Assembly (NCBI RefSeq): GCF_029689945.1
Contig: NZ_CP121451.1
Coordinates: 5,766,001-5,830,000 of the forward strand
DNA: 64,000 bases
Source: Paenibacillus amylolyticus
GTDB lineage: Bacteria > Bacillota > Bacilli > Paenibacillales > Paenibacillaceae
Direction of reading: 5' to 3'
Part shown: in pieces, positions 37,942-49,870 of the stretch
Layout of the letters: every line of letters begins with the position of its first letter
How positions within the stretch are numbered: the first letter of the stretch is position 1
Notes under the pieces: generated by a model
Database searches by the model: none
Told to the model about the DNA's origin: nothing
What the model saw: only the letters and a program-made list of their open reading frames with translations
Program-made: the position numbers and the translations under genes

Positions 37942-39371
37942 TCAGCTTTGACGCCATCGGGCTCGCAGGCTGTCGTCCAGAGCCCCTGGTCGTTTTATTT
38001 CAGTTTCCAGCAAATCGCGTATGAATTCCGGAAGATGGTAGAGCGTACGAGTTCCACGACCCAGAGGAAGATACCCCACATTGAACGTAAACATGTCGAG
38101 TGTTCCAACAATATACTCACCCTGTTCGTTGATAGGCTCCCCATTGATGTAAATGGTCTCGATCTTCTCATAGGCAGGCGCATGTGGATTGTATTGAACT
38201 TCCATTCCGTCCATACATAATGTACCTAGAATTTTACCCCGAAAACCAAATCCCACAATGGGCTTGCCCGAGAAATCGTCCAACAAGGACTGCTCAAGTG
38301 CTTCACGAATATCACTTCCACTCAAGCATATTGTACAAGCATTTATAGGAGATGGACATAGGGAATGCAACATTCTCTTTGTAATATTACCTTGTGGAAG
38401 TTCTCCAAGAAGCTGACCCGCATTCACCAGAGACAACTGTGCCCCGTGAAATGACGAACCGCTTGTGCAAGCAATGTTGCAAAGGGGGATTCCCGGTCGT
38501 ACGCGATGGGCAACACCCGATCAGTTATCACTGCCGTCTGATTAAGTGTCCTTTCGGCTTCTGCACGATTTGTGGCGATTGCCAGCGCGACCTGATCATC
38601 CAGTAATATGCTCTTTGCGGTCACGCAACCGCTGCTTACCAGCTGGAGAGGTTCTCCCACATTCGTTCGTTCAAGAACCACTTTGCCAAGCCATTGCCCA
38701 AATTTCCCAGCTGCGCCCAGCACGGTCTGACCGATGATTAATGGTTCTTCGAGAACATGATGGGTATGTCCACCGAGAATGACATCAATTCCAGTAATCT
38801 GCTCCGCCAGTCTCCGATCTGTCGAAAGTCCCAGATGTGAAAGGATAACCACCACATCCACTTCATCACGCAATGCTTCCACCTGAGCTCTTAGTGAATC
38901 CACAGGGTCCAGAACATCCCACCCGAGCAGTTCGTAAAACGCTGTAAAAGGGGCGGTTGCCCCCAGAAGGCCAACACGAAATGGACCTTTCTCCACAATC
39001 AGAGAAGGTTTCATCCACACTGGCGGAAGACCGGTATCTTGTTCCACGACATTGCCGCATACCACAGGGCACATAAGTCCAGCATAGGACTGCGAGAGCT
39101 GATCCGGTGTAAATGTCAGTCCTTCGTTGTTACCAATGGTAATGGCATCGTAGCCTGTCAGGTTAATAACATCAACATTAGCCGTACCCAGTGTTCCCTC
39201 TGTTTCTACGGCCATCCGGTCCATATGATCGCCGATATCCAATACAAGGAAGTTGCCATCTTGTCCACGTTCCTCATTGATCATAGCGGCGATGGTGCTC
39301 ATTGAGCCGAAGTGGCTATGGATGTCATTGGTGTGCAGAATCGTTAACGTTTGCTTCTCCCTGGTGCTCAT
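37942..39371 (-). CDS. yunD: Metallophosphatase/5'-nucleotidase YunD (frameshift)
   Basis: A UshA/YunD-type protein without a signal peptide, 476 residues when repaired. The calcineurin-like N-domain has LTILHTNDIHSHFGSM, VLDIGDHMDRM, TIGNNEGLTF, VILSHLGLSTDRRL and ILGGHTHH. The nucleotide-binding C-domain includes GSDIREALEQSL and GTLDMFTFNVGYLPLGRGT. The frame breaks in a run of four C at 38442-38445 (plus strand). A fifth base gives FTGAQLSLVNAGQLLG, joining the halves. ATG at 39371 follows GGGGAGG. In Bacillus, yunD neighbours yunC; here yunC is at 52.3 kb. Confidence 0.88.
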
Positions 39372-39491
39372 CACACCGCCTCCCCTGCTCTTCAATAAAC
39401 GTTCATTCTTCTAATGGATAAGCATAACATTTTCCGCGTCGTTATGATATATTTAAAGGGTTTAGAGATCAAAAAGAGGTGAGTCCTATCT

Positions 39492-40238
39492 ATGAAATTG
39501 ACAATTCAACTATTTGCAGGCATTGCAGAACGTTTAAATACATCCCTTCTGGAGTTTGAGTACATTGGAGACATGCCAACCGCTGCCGATTTAAAAGAAA
39601 AACTGAGTCTGGCTTACCCGGAGGTAGCTTCTCAGATAAAAACATCCTTTTTGGCCGTTAACCAACAGTATGCTCCTGCCGATACTATACTTAGCTCGGA
39701 AGATGAACTTGCGTTGATTCCTCCCGTCTCGGGTGGCGATGGTAGGAATATATCCGATGAAAAGCATCGCTCTACCGCCCTGGAGCATCGGACTGAAGAT
39801 GGCTTATTTCTGATTACAGCATCCACCTTGTCTGTAGAAGCAACAACCGCACTGGTAATTACCCCAAACCACGGGGCTGCTCTTACTTTTGTGGGTACGA
39901 CTCGTGAAATGACTGGTGAACAGCGTACCGTCCATCTTGAATACGAGGCCTATGTGCCGATGGCTCTCTCTCAGATGGCGGCCATTGGTGTGGAAATCTC
40001 TGATCGCTGGCCTGGTGTGTTATGTGCAATCAGTCACCGAATCGGCAAAGTGGACGTGGCTGAGATTAGTGTAGTCATTGCCGTTTCCTCGCCTCATCGC
40101 AACGACTGCTATGATGCAAGCCGCTACGCCATAGAGAGACTCAAACAGACCGTTCCGATCTGGAAAAAGGAAATCTGGGAAGACGGGTCTGAATGGAAAG
40201 GTCATCAATTAGGACCATGGAACCCCATGGAGAATTAA
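39492..40238 (+). CDS. Fused MoaD-MoaE molybdopterin synthase
   Basis: A 248-residue fusion. Residues 1-82 are MoaD, the sulfur carrier (MKLTIQLFAGIAERLN, LAVNQQYAPADTILSSEDEL), ending in ALIPPVSGG with the Gly-Gly at 81-82. After a ~20-residue linker, residues about 105-248 are MoaE (GAALTFVGTTREMTGEQR, LEYEAYVPMALSQM, ISHRIGKVDVAEISVVIAVS, VPIWKKEIWEDGSEW with the catalytic lysines). MoaD must expose its C-terminal Gly for thiocarboxylation, so cleavage after Gly82 is expected, as known for mycobacterial MoaX. No other moa gene is in the window. ATG at 39492 follows AAGAGGTGAG. Confidence 0.9.
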   Translation: MKLTIQLFAGIAERLNTSLLEFEYIGDMPTAADLKEKLSLAYPEVASQIKTSFLAVNQQYAPADTILSSEDELALIPPVSGGDGRNISDEKHRSTALEHRTEDGLFLITASTLSVEATTALVITPNHGAALTFVGTTREMTGEQRTVHLEYEAYVPMALSQMAAIGVEISDRWPGVLCAISHRIGKVDVAEISVVIAVSSPHRNDCYDASRYAIERLKQTVPIWKKEIWEDGSEWKGHQLGPWNPMEN

Positions 40239-40363
40239 ACAATGAGCCTTTACACCTTCTTCGACAGCGTGGGTTAATAGTAAATAAGTCGTTGTCAACC
40301 CATTTTTTTCTTGTTATTATAATGTTATGTGTCGATATTAGTCGAGGAAAAGGTGATTTATAC

Positions 40364-41412
40364 GTGAGAGTGCATGTTACTGATCTCAAACCTGGCGACC
40401 TGTTAAAAAATGATGTATACAACAGTTCGGGTCTCCACATCCTGATGAAAGGTTCCACCCTCAGTGAAGATGACCTGTCCAAGCTGCTGCAACATGGAAT
40501 CGATTACGCAGATGTAGAACATACAACATCCGACCTACACTCTGATGCACAAACCTTACCTTCCGATCAAACCCGTCTGTTAACTAACTTGTTTAACGAT
40601 ACGATCAAAGGTACTGAATCTCTATTTCAACAAGCGATGGAGAAGGGTTTTATTGATGAGACACAAGTCGATGAGATTTTGATCACCCTAACGGGCAGCT
40701 GGAAAAACAGAAAGATGTTGTCTCCTTGTTGCTTATGCTGGACGGAGATAGCGATTATACCTATAACCATTCCTTGCAAGTCGGAATGCTCGCTTTTTAC
40801 ATTGCCGGCTGGATGGGTTATAACCCCGAGGAATGCCTAACGGTCGCCAAAGCAGGATATCTTCATGATATTGGCAAGTCCAAGATTCCTTCTGAAATCT
40901 TACATAAACCGGGTAAATTGACCACGGAAGAATTTGATGAAATGAAGAAACACACATTCTATGGGTACGATATCATTAAAGAATCCACACAAGATGAAAT
41001 TCTGGCAATGGTTGCACTTCAGCACCATGAGCGCGAGGATGGAAGTGGTTATCCTTACGGACTCCGGAGAGATGAGATCCATCCATATGCCCGTATAACG
41101 GCTGTAGCTGACGTTTACAGCGCCATGACGACCAATCGGGTGTACCAGACCAAACAGGAACTGATCTCCGTTCTGTGTGAACTGTACAGCCTCAGCTTCG
41201 GTCAGTTAAATGGTGAAGCAACGCAGGAATTAATCAAGCACATGCTGCCTAATTTTATCGGTAAACGAGTTCTGCTCACCACAGGTCAGACGGGACTAAT
41301 TGTCATGAATAATCCTGCGGATTATTTCCGACCACTCGTTCAGACCTCTACGGCCTTTATCGATTTAGCGAAAGAAAGAGATATTGCTATCGTTGAAATC
41401 TATGTACAGTAA
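40364..41412 (+). CDS. HD-GYP domain phosphohydrolase, second copy (frameshift)
   Basis: Same design as the gene at 36746-37867: N-terminal VRVHVTDLKPGDLLKNDVYN, then HD-GYP with AKAGYLHDIGKSKIPSEILH, HHEREDGSGYPYGL and ADVYSAMTTNRVYQT, and a C-terminal beta domain. 349 residues when repaired. The frame breaks at GGG 40693-40695. One more G gives TLTGQLEKQKDVVSLLLM and links both halves. GTG at 40364 follows AAAAGGTGA. It is 125 bases after the MoaD-MoaE fusion. Probable cyclic di-GMP phosphodiesterase. Confidence 0.87.
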
Positions 41413-41494
41413 CTGTTCATTGTACACAGCACCCATACGTAAGTCCAAAAAGTAGCTTTAAAAATATCCAACTTAATATGTTGAATATGACAGA

Positions 41495-41521
41495 AAGGAA
41501 GCCGATGACGGCTTCCTTTTT
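41495..41521 (+). terminator. Terminator of second HD-GYP gene
   Basis: AAGGAAGCCG-ATGA-CGGCTTCCTTTTT, a compact stem with T-tract. Confidence 0.9.
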
Positions 41522-41547
41522 GTATATTGCGATTCCATTATGTTGGA

Positions 41548-41688
41548 TTACACACAGAATGCTTTTGTGATGATAACCAACAGAATGAACAGTACCAAGA
41601 TTGCACCTGTGTTCGTGAACATATTGTATCCGCCAACGCCGCCTACTCCGCCTACGTTGCCCCCACAGCCATATCCTACTTCGCTCAT
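41548..41688 (-). CDS. YjcZ-family small sporulation membrane peptide
   Basis: A 46-residue peptide, MSEVGYGCGGNVGGVGGVGG then YNMFTNTGAILVLFILLVII and TKAFCV. A Gly-rich head followed by one hydrophobic helix with FxLIVILFILLVII-like pattern is the hallmark of the YjcZ/SscA family found in spore-formers. ATG at 41688 follows GAGGAGG. Not seen by length-filtered gene finding. Expression in sporulation is a family inference. Confidence 0.8.
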   Translation of the reverse strand: MSEVGYGCGGNVGGVGGVGGYNMFTNTGAILVLFILLVIITKAFCV

Positions 41689-41841
41689 GTGATTGCCTCC
41701 TCTTCATCAGGTATACCCTAACATATGACGTTCACCGACCTAATGAACCGGGCGAAGCGGCAACATTCGATAATTGGTTGTCTGCCTGCATCTACGTGAG
41801 TGAATCAACCTTTATTGCTCCGTCCTAGTCCTTGCAGGAGT

Positions 41842-42561
41842 TTATATGTCGGAATCCGAATGAACCTGGATGCCTTTTTCCTTGCGGTACATAATGACGA
41901 GTAATCGCCAAAAATCATAACTGCCCTTGTCATTCATCATAAACGGTCGATAATATTCAAATGCTTGCTGCGCCCATGTGGGGCAATCCATATTCGAAAG
42001 TTGCTGCTGTTGCTGAATCCACCCCGATTGAATCTCCAGCGTTTTCTGCATGGCTTCAAATATTTTCTTCTGCTCAGCAGTCATCGGCAGACCCTCCTGT
42101 TCCTGAGATGACGTTCCATATTCGGCCTTCAAATATGCACCCGGCTCCGTTACACCATCTTCACTGGCTGTATATCCATAAGATGGTGCACTTGTTTTAC
42201 GAATCTCATAATGTACATGCGGTCCAGTACTCTGACCTGTGCTTCCCTGGTTACCTATAAGCTGGCCTCGCTTCACCTGCTGCCCAACAGTTACGCCAAT
42301 ACGCGAAAGGTGAGCGTAACAATGCAGATAGCCACGATGATCTTGAAGAGCAACGGTAAGCCCGTAACCGCCGAATCCGGAGCCTGTAACTCCTTCGGAA
42401 GCAAAACGTACCTTGCCATCCATAAACGCATAGACGGGGCCATTCCAGGGCTCTGTCACGAGATCAATTCCGCGGTGAAATGTCTGTCCACCATGAATGG
42501 GATGAATGCGATAGCCGAATGAACTTGTAATCCGATATCCCTCGAAAGGGTTTACACTCAT
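41842..42561 (-). CDS. M23-family peptidase
   Basis: A 239-residue protein with an LytM-type Zn-endopeptidase domain at about 5-130. The motif HxxxD is in GQTFHRGIDLV, and the second His pair in GPHVHYEIRK. It starts directly at the catalytic domain (SVNPFEGYRITSSFGYRIHP) and has no signal peptide. The C-terminal part (about 155-235) has a Gln-rich helix and ends with AFEYYRPFMMNDKGSYDFWR, looking like a small domain found on phage-type lysins. No holin is nearby. ATG at 42561 follows AAAAGGATG. Confidence 0.82.
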   Translation of the reverse strand: MSVNPFEGYRITSSFGYRIHPIHGGQTFHRGIDLVTEPWNGPVYAFMDGKVRFASEGVTGSGFGGYGLTVALQDHRGYLHCYAHLSRIGVTVGQQVKRGQLIGNQGSTGQSTGPHVHYEIRKTSAPSYGYTASEDGVTEPGAYLKAEYGTSSQEQEGLPMTAEQKKIFEAMQKTLEIQSGWIQQQQQLSNMDCPTWAQQAFEYYRPFMMNDKGSYDFWRLLVIMYRKEKGIQVHSDSDI

Positions 42562-42872
42562 ACACTCACATCCTTTTCTATCATTAGATGCTTGAATCTA
42601 TGAAATGGCCTGTGTCATTGGTCTTATTTTATTCCACAAGTTACTGCTAAGAATAGAATTAAGCTGAACAGCAAGCTTTTCCCGCTAAATTCTTTTCGCT
42701 TCATTTTGTCCTGTACTAGAATCTAATCATTCATATGTACAATAAATAAACCGAACAATATAAAAAAAGACCGAGGAATTCACCCGGTCTTTTTCCGTAT
42801 TACATGATTTAATGTAGGTCGGATTCAGGACGCGAACGTCCCGCTCTGCTGAATAATCCTTTTTGAAAAGGA
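42562..42872. other. Intergenic region with sufB terminator
   Basis: 311 A+T-rich bases between the M23 gene and the suf operon. It contains the suf terminator at 42762-42796 and nothing else I can identify. Confidence 0.5.
42762..42796 (-). terminator. Terminator of the suf operon
   Basis: AAAAGACCG and CGGTCTTTT arms, with TTTTTTT following on the minus strand, about 77 bases past sufB. Confidence 0.85.
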
Positions 42873-44270
42873 TTAACCAATAGAGCCTTCCATTTCAAAC
42901 TTGATCAATCTATTCATCTCAACAGCGTATTCCATTGGCAATTCCTTCGTAAACGGCTCAATGAAGCCCATGATGATCATCTGTGTAGCTTCTGCATCCG
43001 TCAGACCGCGGCTCATCAGATAGAAGAGTTGATCCTCGGACACTTTGGATACTGTAGCTTCATGCTCCAGCATGATGTTATCATTCATGATTTCATTGTA
43101 AGGAATTGTATCCGATGTGGACTCATTATCCAGAATGAGTGTATCACACTTGATATTGGATTTCGCGCCCTCCGCTTGACGTCCAAAGGAAGCCAAACCA
43201 CGGTACGTTACTTTACCACCATGTTTACTGATGGACTTGGATACGATCGTAGATGTTGTATCCGGAGCCAAGTGGATCATTTTCGCACCTGCATCCTGGT
43301 GCTGGTTTTTACCGGCAACAGCGATGGAGAGTACGGAACCTTTCGCTCCACGGCCTTTCAGTACAACCGCTGGATATTTCATTGTCAGTTTGGAACCAAT
43401 GTTACCATCGACCCATTCCATTGTTGCATTTTCTTCTGCAACCGCACGTTTTGTCACGAGGTTGTAGATGTTTGGTGCCCAGTTTTGAATCGTTGTGTAA
43501 CGAACACGGGCATTTTTCTTACAAATGATCTCAACGACCGCACTGTGCAAGGAGTTCGTGCTGTAGATTGGAGCTGTACAGCCCTCTACATAGTGAACGA
43601 AGCTGTCTTCGTCCGCAATGATAAGTGTACGCTCGAATTGTCCCATATTCTCGGAGTTAATCCGGAAGTAGGCTTGCAGAGGCACTTCACATTTAACGCC
43701 CTTAGGCACGTAGATGAAGCTTCCTCCGGACCATACCGCACTATTCAATGCAGCAAATTTGTTATCTGCTGGCGGAATAACCGTTGCAAAATATTCACGC
43801 AGGATTTCCGGATGCTCTCTAAGAGCCGTATCCGTATCCATGAAGATTACACCCTGATCTTCCAATTCCTTTTGCATGTTGTGGTATACAACCTCGGACT
43901 CATACTGAGCCGATACGCCTGCAAGGAACTTTTGCTCTGCTTCAGGGATACCCAGTTTATCAAAGGTTTCCTTGATTTCAGACGGAACCTCTTCCCAAGT
44001 TTTCCCTTGCTTATCAGAAGCACGAACATAATACTGAATATCGTTGAAATCCAATTCGTCGAGATCTCCGCCCCATTTCGGCATTGGCATCTTTTCGAAT
44101 TGTTTCAAGGATTTCAGACGGAACTCCAACATCCATTCCGGTTCGTTCTTAATCCGGGAAATCTCGGTAACCACTTCTGCAGTCAGACCTTTACCGGTTT
44201 GAAAGATGGATTTGTGCTCGTCGCGAAAACCATATTTATACTCTTCCATTTCTGGTGCTTTTTTAGCCAT
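42873..44270 (-). CDS. sufB: Fe-S cluster assembly scaffold SufB
   Basis: A 465-residue scaffold component of the SufBCD complex, where Fe-S clusters are built. Family landmarks: [76 protein letters not shown] and a right-handed beta-helix core, ending [20 protein letters not shown]. The invariant Glu-rich C-terminus is present. ATG at 44270 follows a GGGAGG site. Last gene of sufCDSUB. Confidence 0.97.
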   Translation of the reverse strand: MAKKAPEMEEYKYGFRDEHKSIFQTGKGLTAEVVTEISRIKNEPEWMLEFRLKSLKQFEKMPMPKWGGDLDELDFNDIQYYVRASDKQGKTWEEVPSEIKETFDKLGIPEAEQKFLAGVSAQYESEVVYHNMQKELEDQGVIFMDTDTALREHPEILREYFATVIPPADNKFAALNSAVWSGGSFIYVPKGVKCEVPLQAYFRINSENMGQFERTLIIADEDSFVHYVEGCTAPIYSTNSLHSAVVEIICKKNARVRYTTIQNWAPNIYNLVTKRAVAEENATMEWVDGNIGSKLTMKYPAVVLKGRGAKGSVLSIAVAGKNQHQDAGAKMIHLAPDTTSTIVSKSISKHGGKVTYRGLASFGRQAEGAKSNIKCDTLILDNESTSDTIPYNEIMNDNIMLEHEATVSKVSEDQLFYLMSRGLTDAEATQMIIMGFIEPFTKELPMEYAVEMNRLIKFEMEGSIG

Positions 44271-44290
44271 CTTGCTCTACCTCCCTATCG

Positions 44291-47233
<2,943 letters not shown>

Positions 47234-47258
47234 TGATTAATCCTCCTCCGTTTTGTCT

Positions 47259-48041
47259 TTACGCTTCTTGACCTACAGTTTCGTCTGTAATTCCCAGCTC
47301 TTCCTTAACCCAGTCATATCCTTCCGCTTCCAGACGGTGTGCCAGTTCAGGTCCGCCGGATTTCACGATACGACCTTGCATCATAACGTGTACGTAGTCA
47401 GGAGTAATGTAGTTAAGCAGGCGTTGATAGTGAGTGATGATCAAGAAACCACGATCTTCGCTCTTCATTGCATTTACACCGTTGGCCACGATTTTCAGAG
47501 CATCGATGTCCAGACCGGAGTCAATTTCATCAAGTACTACGATTTTCGGATCAAGCAGCATCATTTGCAGAATCTCGTTACGTTTTTTCTCACCACCGGA
47601 GAAACCTTCATTCAGGTAACGGTGAGCAAACTCAGGGTTCATATCGAGTTCTTTCATTTTACCTTCCATTTGACGAATGAACTTGATCAGGGAGATCTCG
47701 TTACCTTCGCCGCGACGTGCGTTGATTGCACTACGCAAGAAGTCGGAGTTCGTAACACCCGCGATTTCACTTGGATATTGCATAGCCAGGAATAGACCTG
47801 CACGTGCGCGCTCATCTACTGCCATATCCAATACATCTTCACCGTCAAGTGTAATTGTACCGTCAGTTACTTCATATTTTGGATGGCCCATCAATGCAGA
47901 AGCCAGAGTTGATTTACCTGTTCCGTTTGGACCCATGATTGCGTGGATTTCTCCACCTTTCATTTCCAGGTTGATGCCTTTCAGGATTTCCTTACCTTCG
48001 ATCGTCGCTTTCAGACCTTCAATGACGAAATTCGTAGCCAT
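47259..48041 (-). CDS. sufC: Fe-S cluster assembly ATPase SufC
   Basis: A 260-residue ABC-type ATPase that drives the SufBCD scaffold. Walker A is MGPNGTGKSTLASAL, the signature FSGGEKKRNEILQM, Walker B KIVVLDEIDSGLD, and the H-loop ITHYQRLLNYI. ATG at 48041 follows TGGAGGGAAAC. First gene of the operon, preceded by a promoter covered with Fur/PerR-like boxes. Confidence 0.97.
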   Translation of the reverse strand: MATNFVIEGLKATIEGKEILKGINLEMKGGEIHAIMGPNGTGKSTLASALMGHPKYEVTDGTITLDGEDVLDMAVDERARAGLFLAMQYPSEIAGVTNSDFLRSAINARRGEGNEISLIKFIRQMEGKMKELDMNPEFAHRYLNEGFSGGEKKRNEILQMMLLDPKIVVLDEIDSGLDIDALKIVANGVNAMKSEDRGFLIITHYQRLLNYITPDYVHVMMQGRIVKSGGPELAHRLEAEGYDWVKEELGITDETVGQEA

Positions 48042-48164
48042 GTGTATTGTTTCCCTCCATTGATTAAATTGATGTTTGCTGTCGAAAACGAAAAAGCGCC
48101 TATTATATCTGAACAGGGCTTCCCCTGAATTTCTCTTGTACTCGATTCCTTAAAGCAAGAGCAC

Positions 48165-48181
48165 TTTAGAATAATTCTAAA
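48165..48181. promoter_or_regulatory. PerR-like box over the suf promoter -10
   Basis: TTTAGAATAATTCTAAA is a perfect 8-1-8 palindrome that fits the PerR/Fur-family 7-1-7 pattern (TTAnAATnATTnTAA). It covers the -10 hexamer TAGAAT (48179-48174) of a promoter reading toward sufC. Confidence 0.55.
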
Positions 48182-48202
48182 CTGATTCTCAATGATAATC
48201 AA
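48174..48202 (-). promoter_or_regulatory. Promoter of sufCDSUB
   Basis: On the minus strand TTGATT (48202-48197), a 17-base spacer, TAGAAT (48179-48174). Both hexamers sit inside the two palindromes. The leader to the sufC start is about 130 bases. Confidence 0.6.
48183..48201. promoter_or_regulatory. Fur-like box over the suf promoter -35
   Basis: TGATTCTCAATGATAATCA is a 9-1-9 inverted repeat with one mismatch and resembles Fur boxes (TGATAATnATTATCA). It overlaps the -35 and spacer of the same promoter. Regulator identity is inferred. Confidence 0.55.
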
Positions 48203-48362
48203 GCTATTTCCTTAGCGTGTGTATTCCTTGCAGGAAACATTATTCTTTCTGATTCTATAATAAATACCAGATTGAATCAAATGAGAAAACATCTCTGTCC
48301 GAGATGGACAGTGAGAAAAATCACAGAAAATCAAGCTTTTATCGTATCTGCTACACTAATCT

Positions 48363-48397
48363 AAAAAAAGGACTTATCCATATTATGGACAAGCCCC
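48363..48397 (-). terminator. Terminator of the DUF1802-like gene
   Basis: GGCTTGTCCATA and TATGGATAAGTCC pair with G-U wobbles, followed by seven T on the minus strand. Confidence 0.85.
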
Positions 48398-48410
48398 TTC
48401 ATTAATAATA

Positions 48411-48986
48411 TTACAATTTGAGCATCTCGTTAATCTTCTGTACCTGTTCGTCAAAATCCGCAACGTCCACCACCGGCGTCATTTCGCGCGGCACCGGACC
48501 ATTCGGAATAGAAATCCATGAACGACAACCATTATATTCAGGCAGTACGGGGATTTCCATCGGTTCCTTCAAACGGTACACACGTAAAATCAATACATGA
48601 AGCGGATCTTTCCGTTTCCATTTCAAACGGTCTTCGGCAAAATCCGCTGTCCACATATGAAAGTCAAGAAGTCGATCCAGCATCTCCTGATCTCGTATCT
48701 CCAGATCCTGCGTTACTTCGGCATAAGCAGTAATGCGGATTGTCGAAGCTTCGGGCACCCATTCGGCCAGTGATTCTTCAACATAGGATTGATCCGAGGA
48801 CTTAATCAGTTCTTTACGCTGATGTTCATAAGTCGGATACAGGTAAAACGCTGGACTTTTCAGCTCAAAATGTCGGGTTTCTTCCACAATCCCACCTTTG
48901 CGCATCACCATAATCTGGCGACCCGTTTCCAGTGCCTTGATTGCAGAAGCCCATTCTTTTAAAGCCGGTATCGTTGGTGCTAACAT
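48411..48986 (-). CDS. DUF1802 family protein
   Basis: A 191-residue soluble protein, LAPTIPALKEWASAIKALET, then RQIMVMRKGGIVEETRHFEL, FYLYPTYEHQRKELIKSSD and a middle LLDFHMWTADFAEDRLKWKR. This matches the DUF1802 proteins of Gram-positives and cyanobacteria as I know them; function unknown. ATG at 48986 follows GGGGAGGGAA. Lies between dps and the suf operon on the same strand, with its own terminator. Confidence 0.75.
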   Translation of the reverse strand: MLAPTIPALKEWASAIKALETGRQIMVMRKGGIVEETRHFELKSPAFYLYPTYEHQRKELIKSSDQSYVEESLAEWVPEASTIRITAYAEVTQDLEIRDQEMLDRLLDFHMWTADFAEDRLKWKRKDPLHVLILRVYRLKEPMEIPVLPEYNGCRSWISIPNGPVPREMTPVVDVADFDEQVQKINEMLKL

Positions 48987-49110
48987 AATCGGTTCCCTCC
49001 CCTATCGTTATTGTCAGCAGTATAGACGCTCAGGGCGCTTCTGACAACATGTTCAGGGCTTAGAAAGGATACGAAAGGAACACCTCAGATCAGATTACAA
49101 CTTGGGCGTA

Positions 49111-49572
49111 TTAACCCAGGAAAGAGCGAAGCATCCACATGTGTTTCTCAAGGTCAGCCTTGAAGCCAGTCAGCATATCGGAAGTCGGTTGATCTTCAGC
49201 TGCATCTGCAACTTCGATACCTTCCTGATATTCATTCGAAAGTGTAGCGAAGTCCTCGATCAGGTTTTGCACCATTGCCTTCGCATCTTCGCCGCCAGCT
49301 GCCTCCTGGATAGAGGAAAGTTCCAGATACTCTTTCATTGTAGCCGCCGGGCTACCTTTTAGCGTAAGGATACGCTCCGCAATTTCATCCATTTGTACGG
49401 TAACTTCGTTGTAGAACTCTTCAAATTTCACATGCAATGTGAAGAAGTTAGGTCCTTTCACGTACCAGTGATAGTTATGAATTTTGACATACAATACGTT
49501 CAGATTCGCCACCTGACGATTAAGTACTTGTTCCACTGATTTCGCTTGATCTGTTTTGTTTTTTGTAGCCAT
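49111..49572 (-). CDS. dps: Dps family DNA-binding ferritin-like protein
   Basis: A 153-residue mini-ferritin that oxidises and stores iron, protecting DNA from peroxide. The inter-subunit ferroxidase residues are seen in KIHNYHWYVKGPNFFTLHVK and FEEFYNEVTVQMDEIAERIL. The C-terminal helix is LTGFKADLEKHMWMLRSFLG. The short Lys-rich N-terminus (ATKNKTDQAK) may contact DNA. ATG at 49572 follows AAAAGGATGG. No clear Per box was found in its upstream region. Confidence 0.94.
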   Translation of the reverse strand: MATKNKTDQAKSVEQVLNRQVANLNVLYVKIHNYHWYVKGPNFFTLHVKFEEFYNEVTVQMDEIAERILTLKGSPAATMKEYLELSSIQEAAGGEDAKAMVQNLIEDFATLSNEYQEGIEVADAAEDQPTSDMLTGFKADLEKHMWMLRSFLG

Positions 49573-49780
49573 ATTAATCCCATCCTTTTATTTAAAATTA
49601 GTCTGTCATGCCGTGATAAGCAGGTTGTCCCGCAGTGCATAACAGAGAGTTAACAATGTGTCACCGCTGGGTAGCGGAGAGGCTCGTGAACAGCGTTTCT
49701 CTCAACTGTCCGGCCTATTTGTTTTTACCCTTGAACATAAAGTTCGAATCAGGATCAACTTGGCTTGTCTCAAAAAAAAG

Positions 49781-49809
49781 TTCAAAAACCGCGCTATTTC
49801 CGATATACT
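49781..49809 (+). promoter_or_regulatory. SigA promoter of mtnKA
   Basis: TTCAAA (49781-49786), a 17-base spacer, TATACT (49804-49809), 61 bases upstream of the mtnK start. The 298-base dps-mtnK gap shows no S-box conserved core. Confidence 0.6.
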
Positions 49810-49870
49810 GACATATACCAAGCAAAGAAGTGGGTTTTCCTGTTTCTTCATATATATGGAGGTGGCACCT

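Larger units (their letters stand above)
48042..48410. other. suf operon upstream region
   Basis: 369 bases between the suf operon and the DUF1802-like gene, both on the minus strand. It holds the suf promoter and operators (48165-48202), a second TATAAT near 48102-48107 on the minus strand, and the terminator of the upstream gene (48363-48397). No coding sequence seen. Confidence 0.6.

Noticed and set aside
49573..49870. Possible SAM (S-box) riboswitch upstream of mtnK
   Set aside because: The conserved core elements could not be found by eye; only a promoter and ribosome site are supported.
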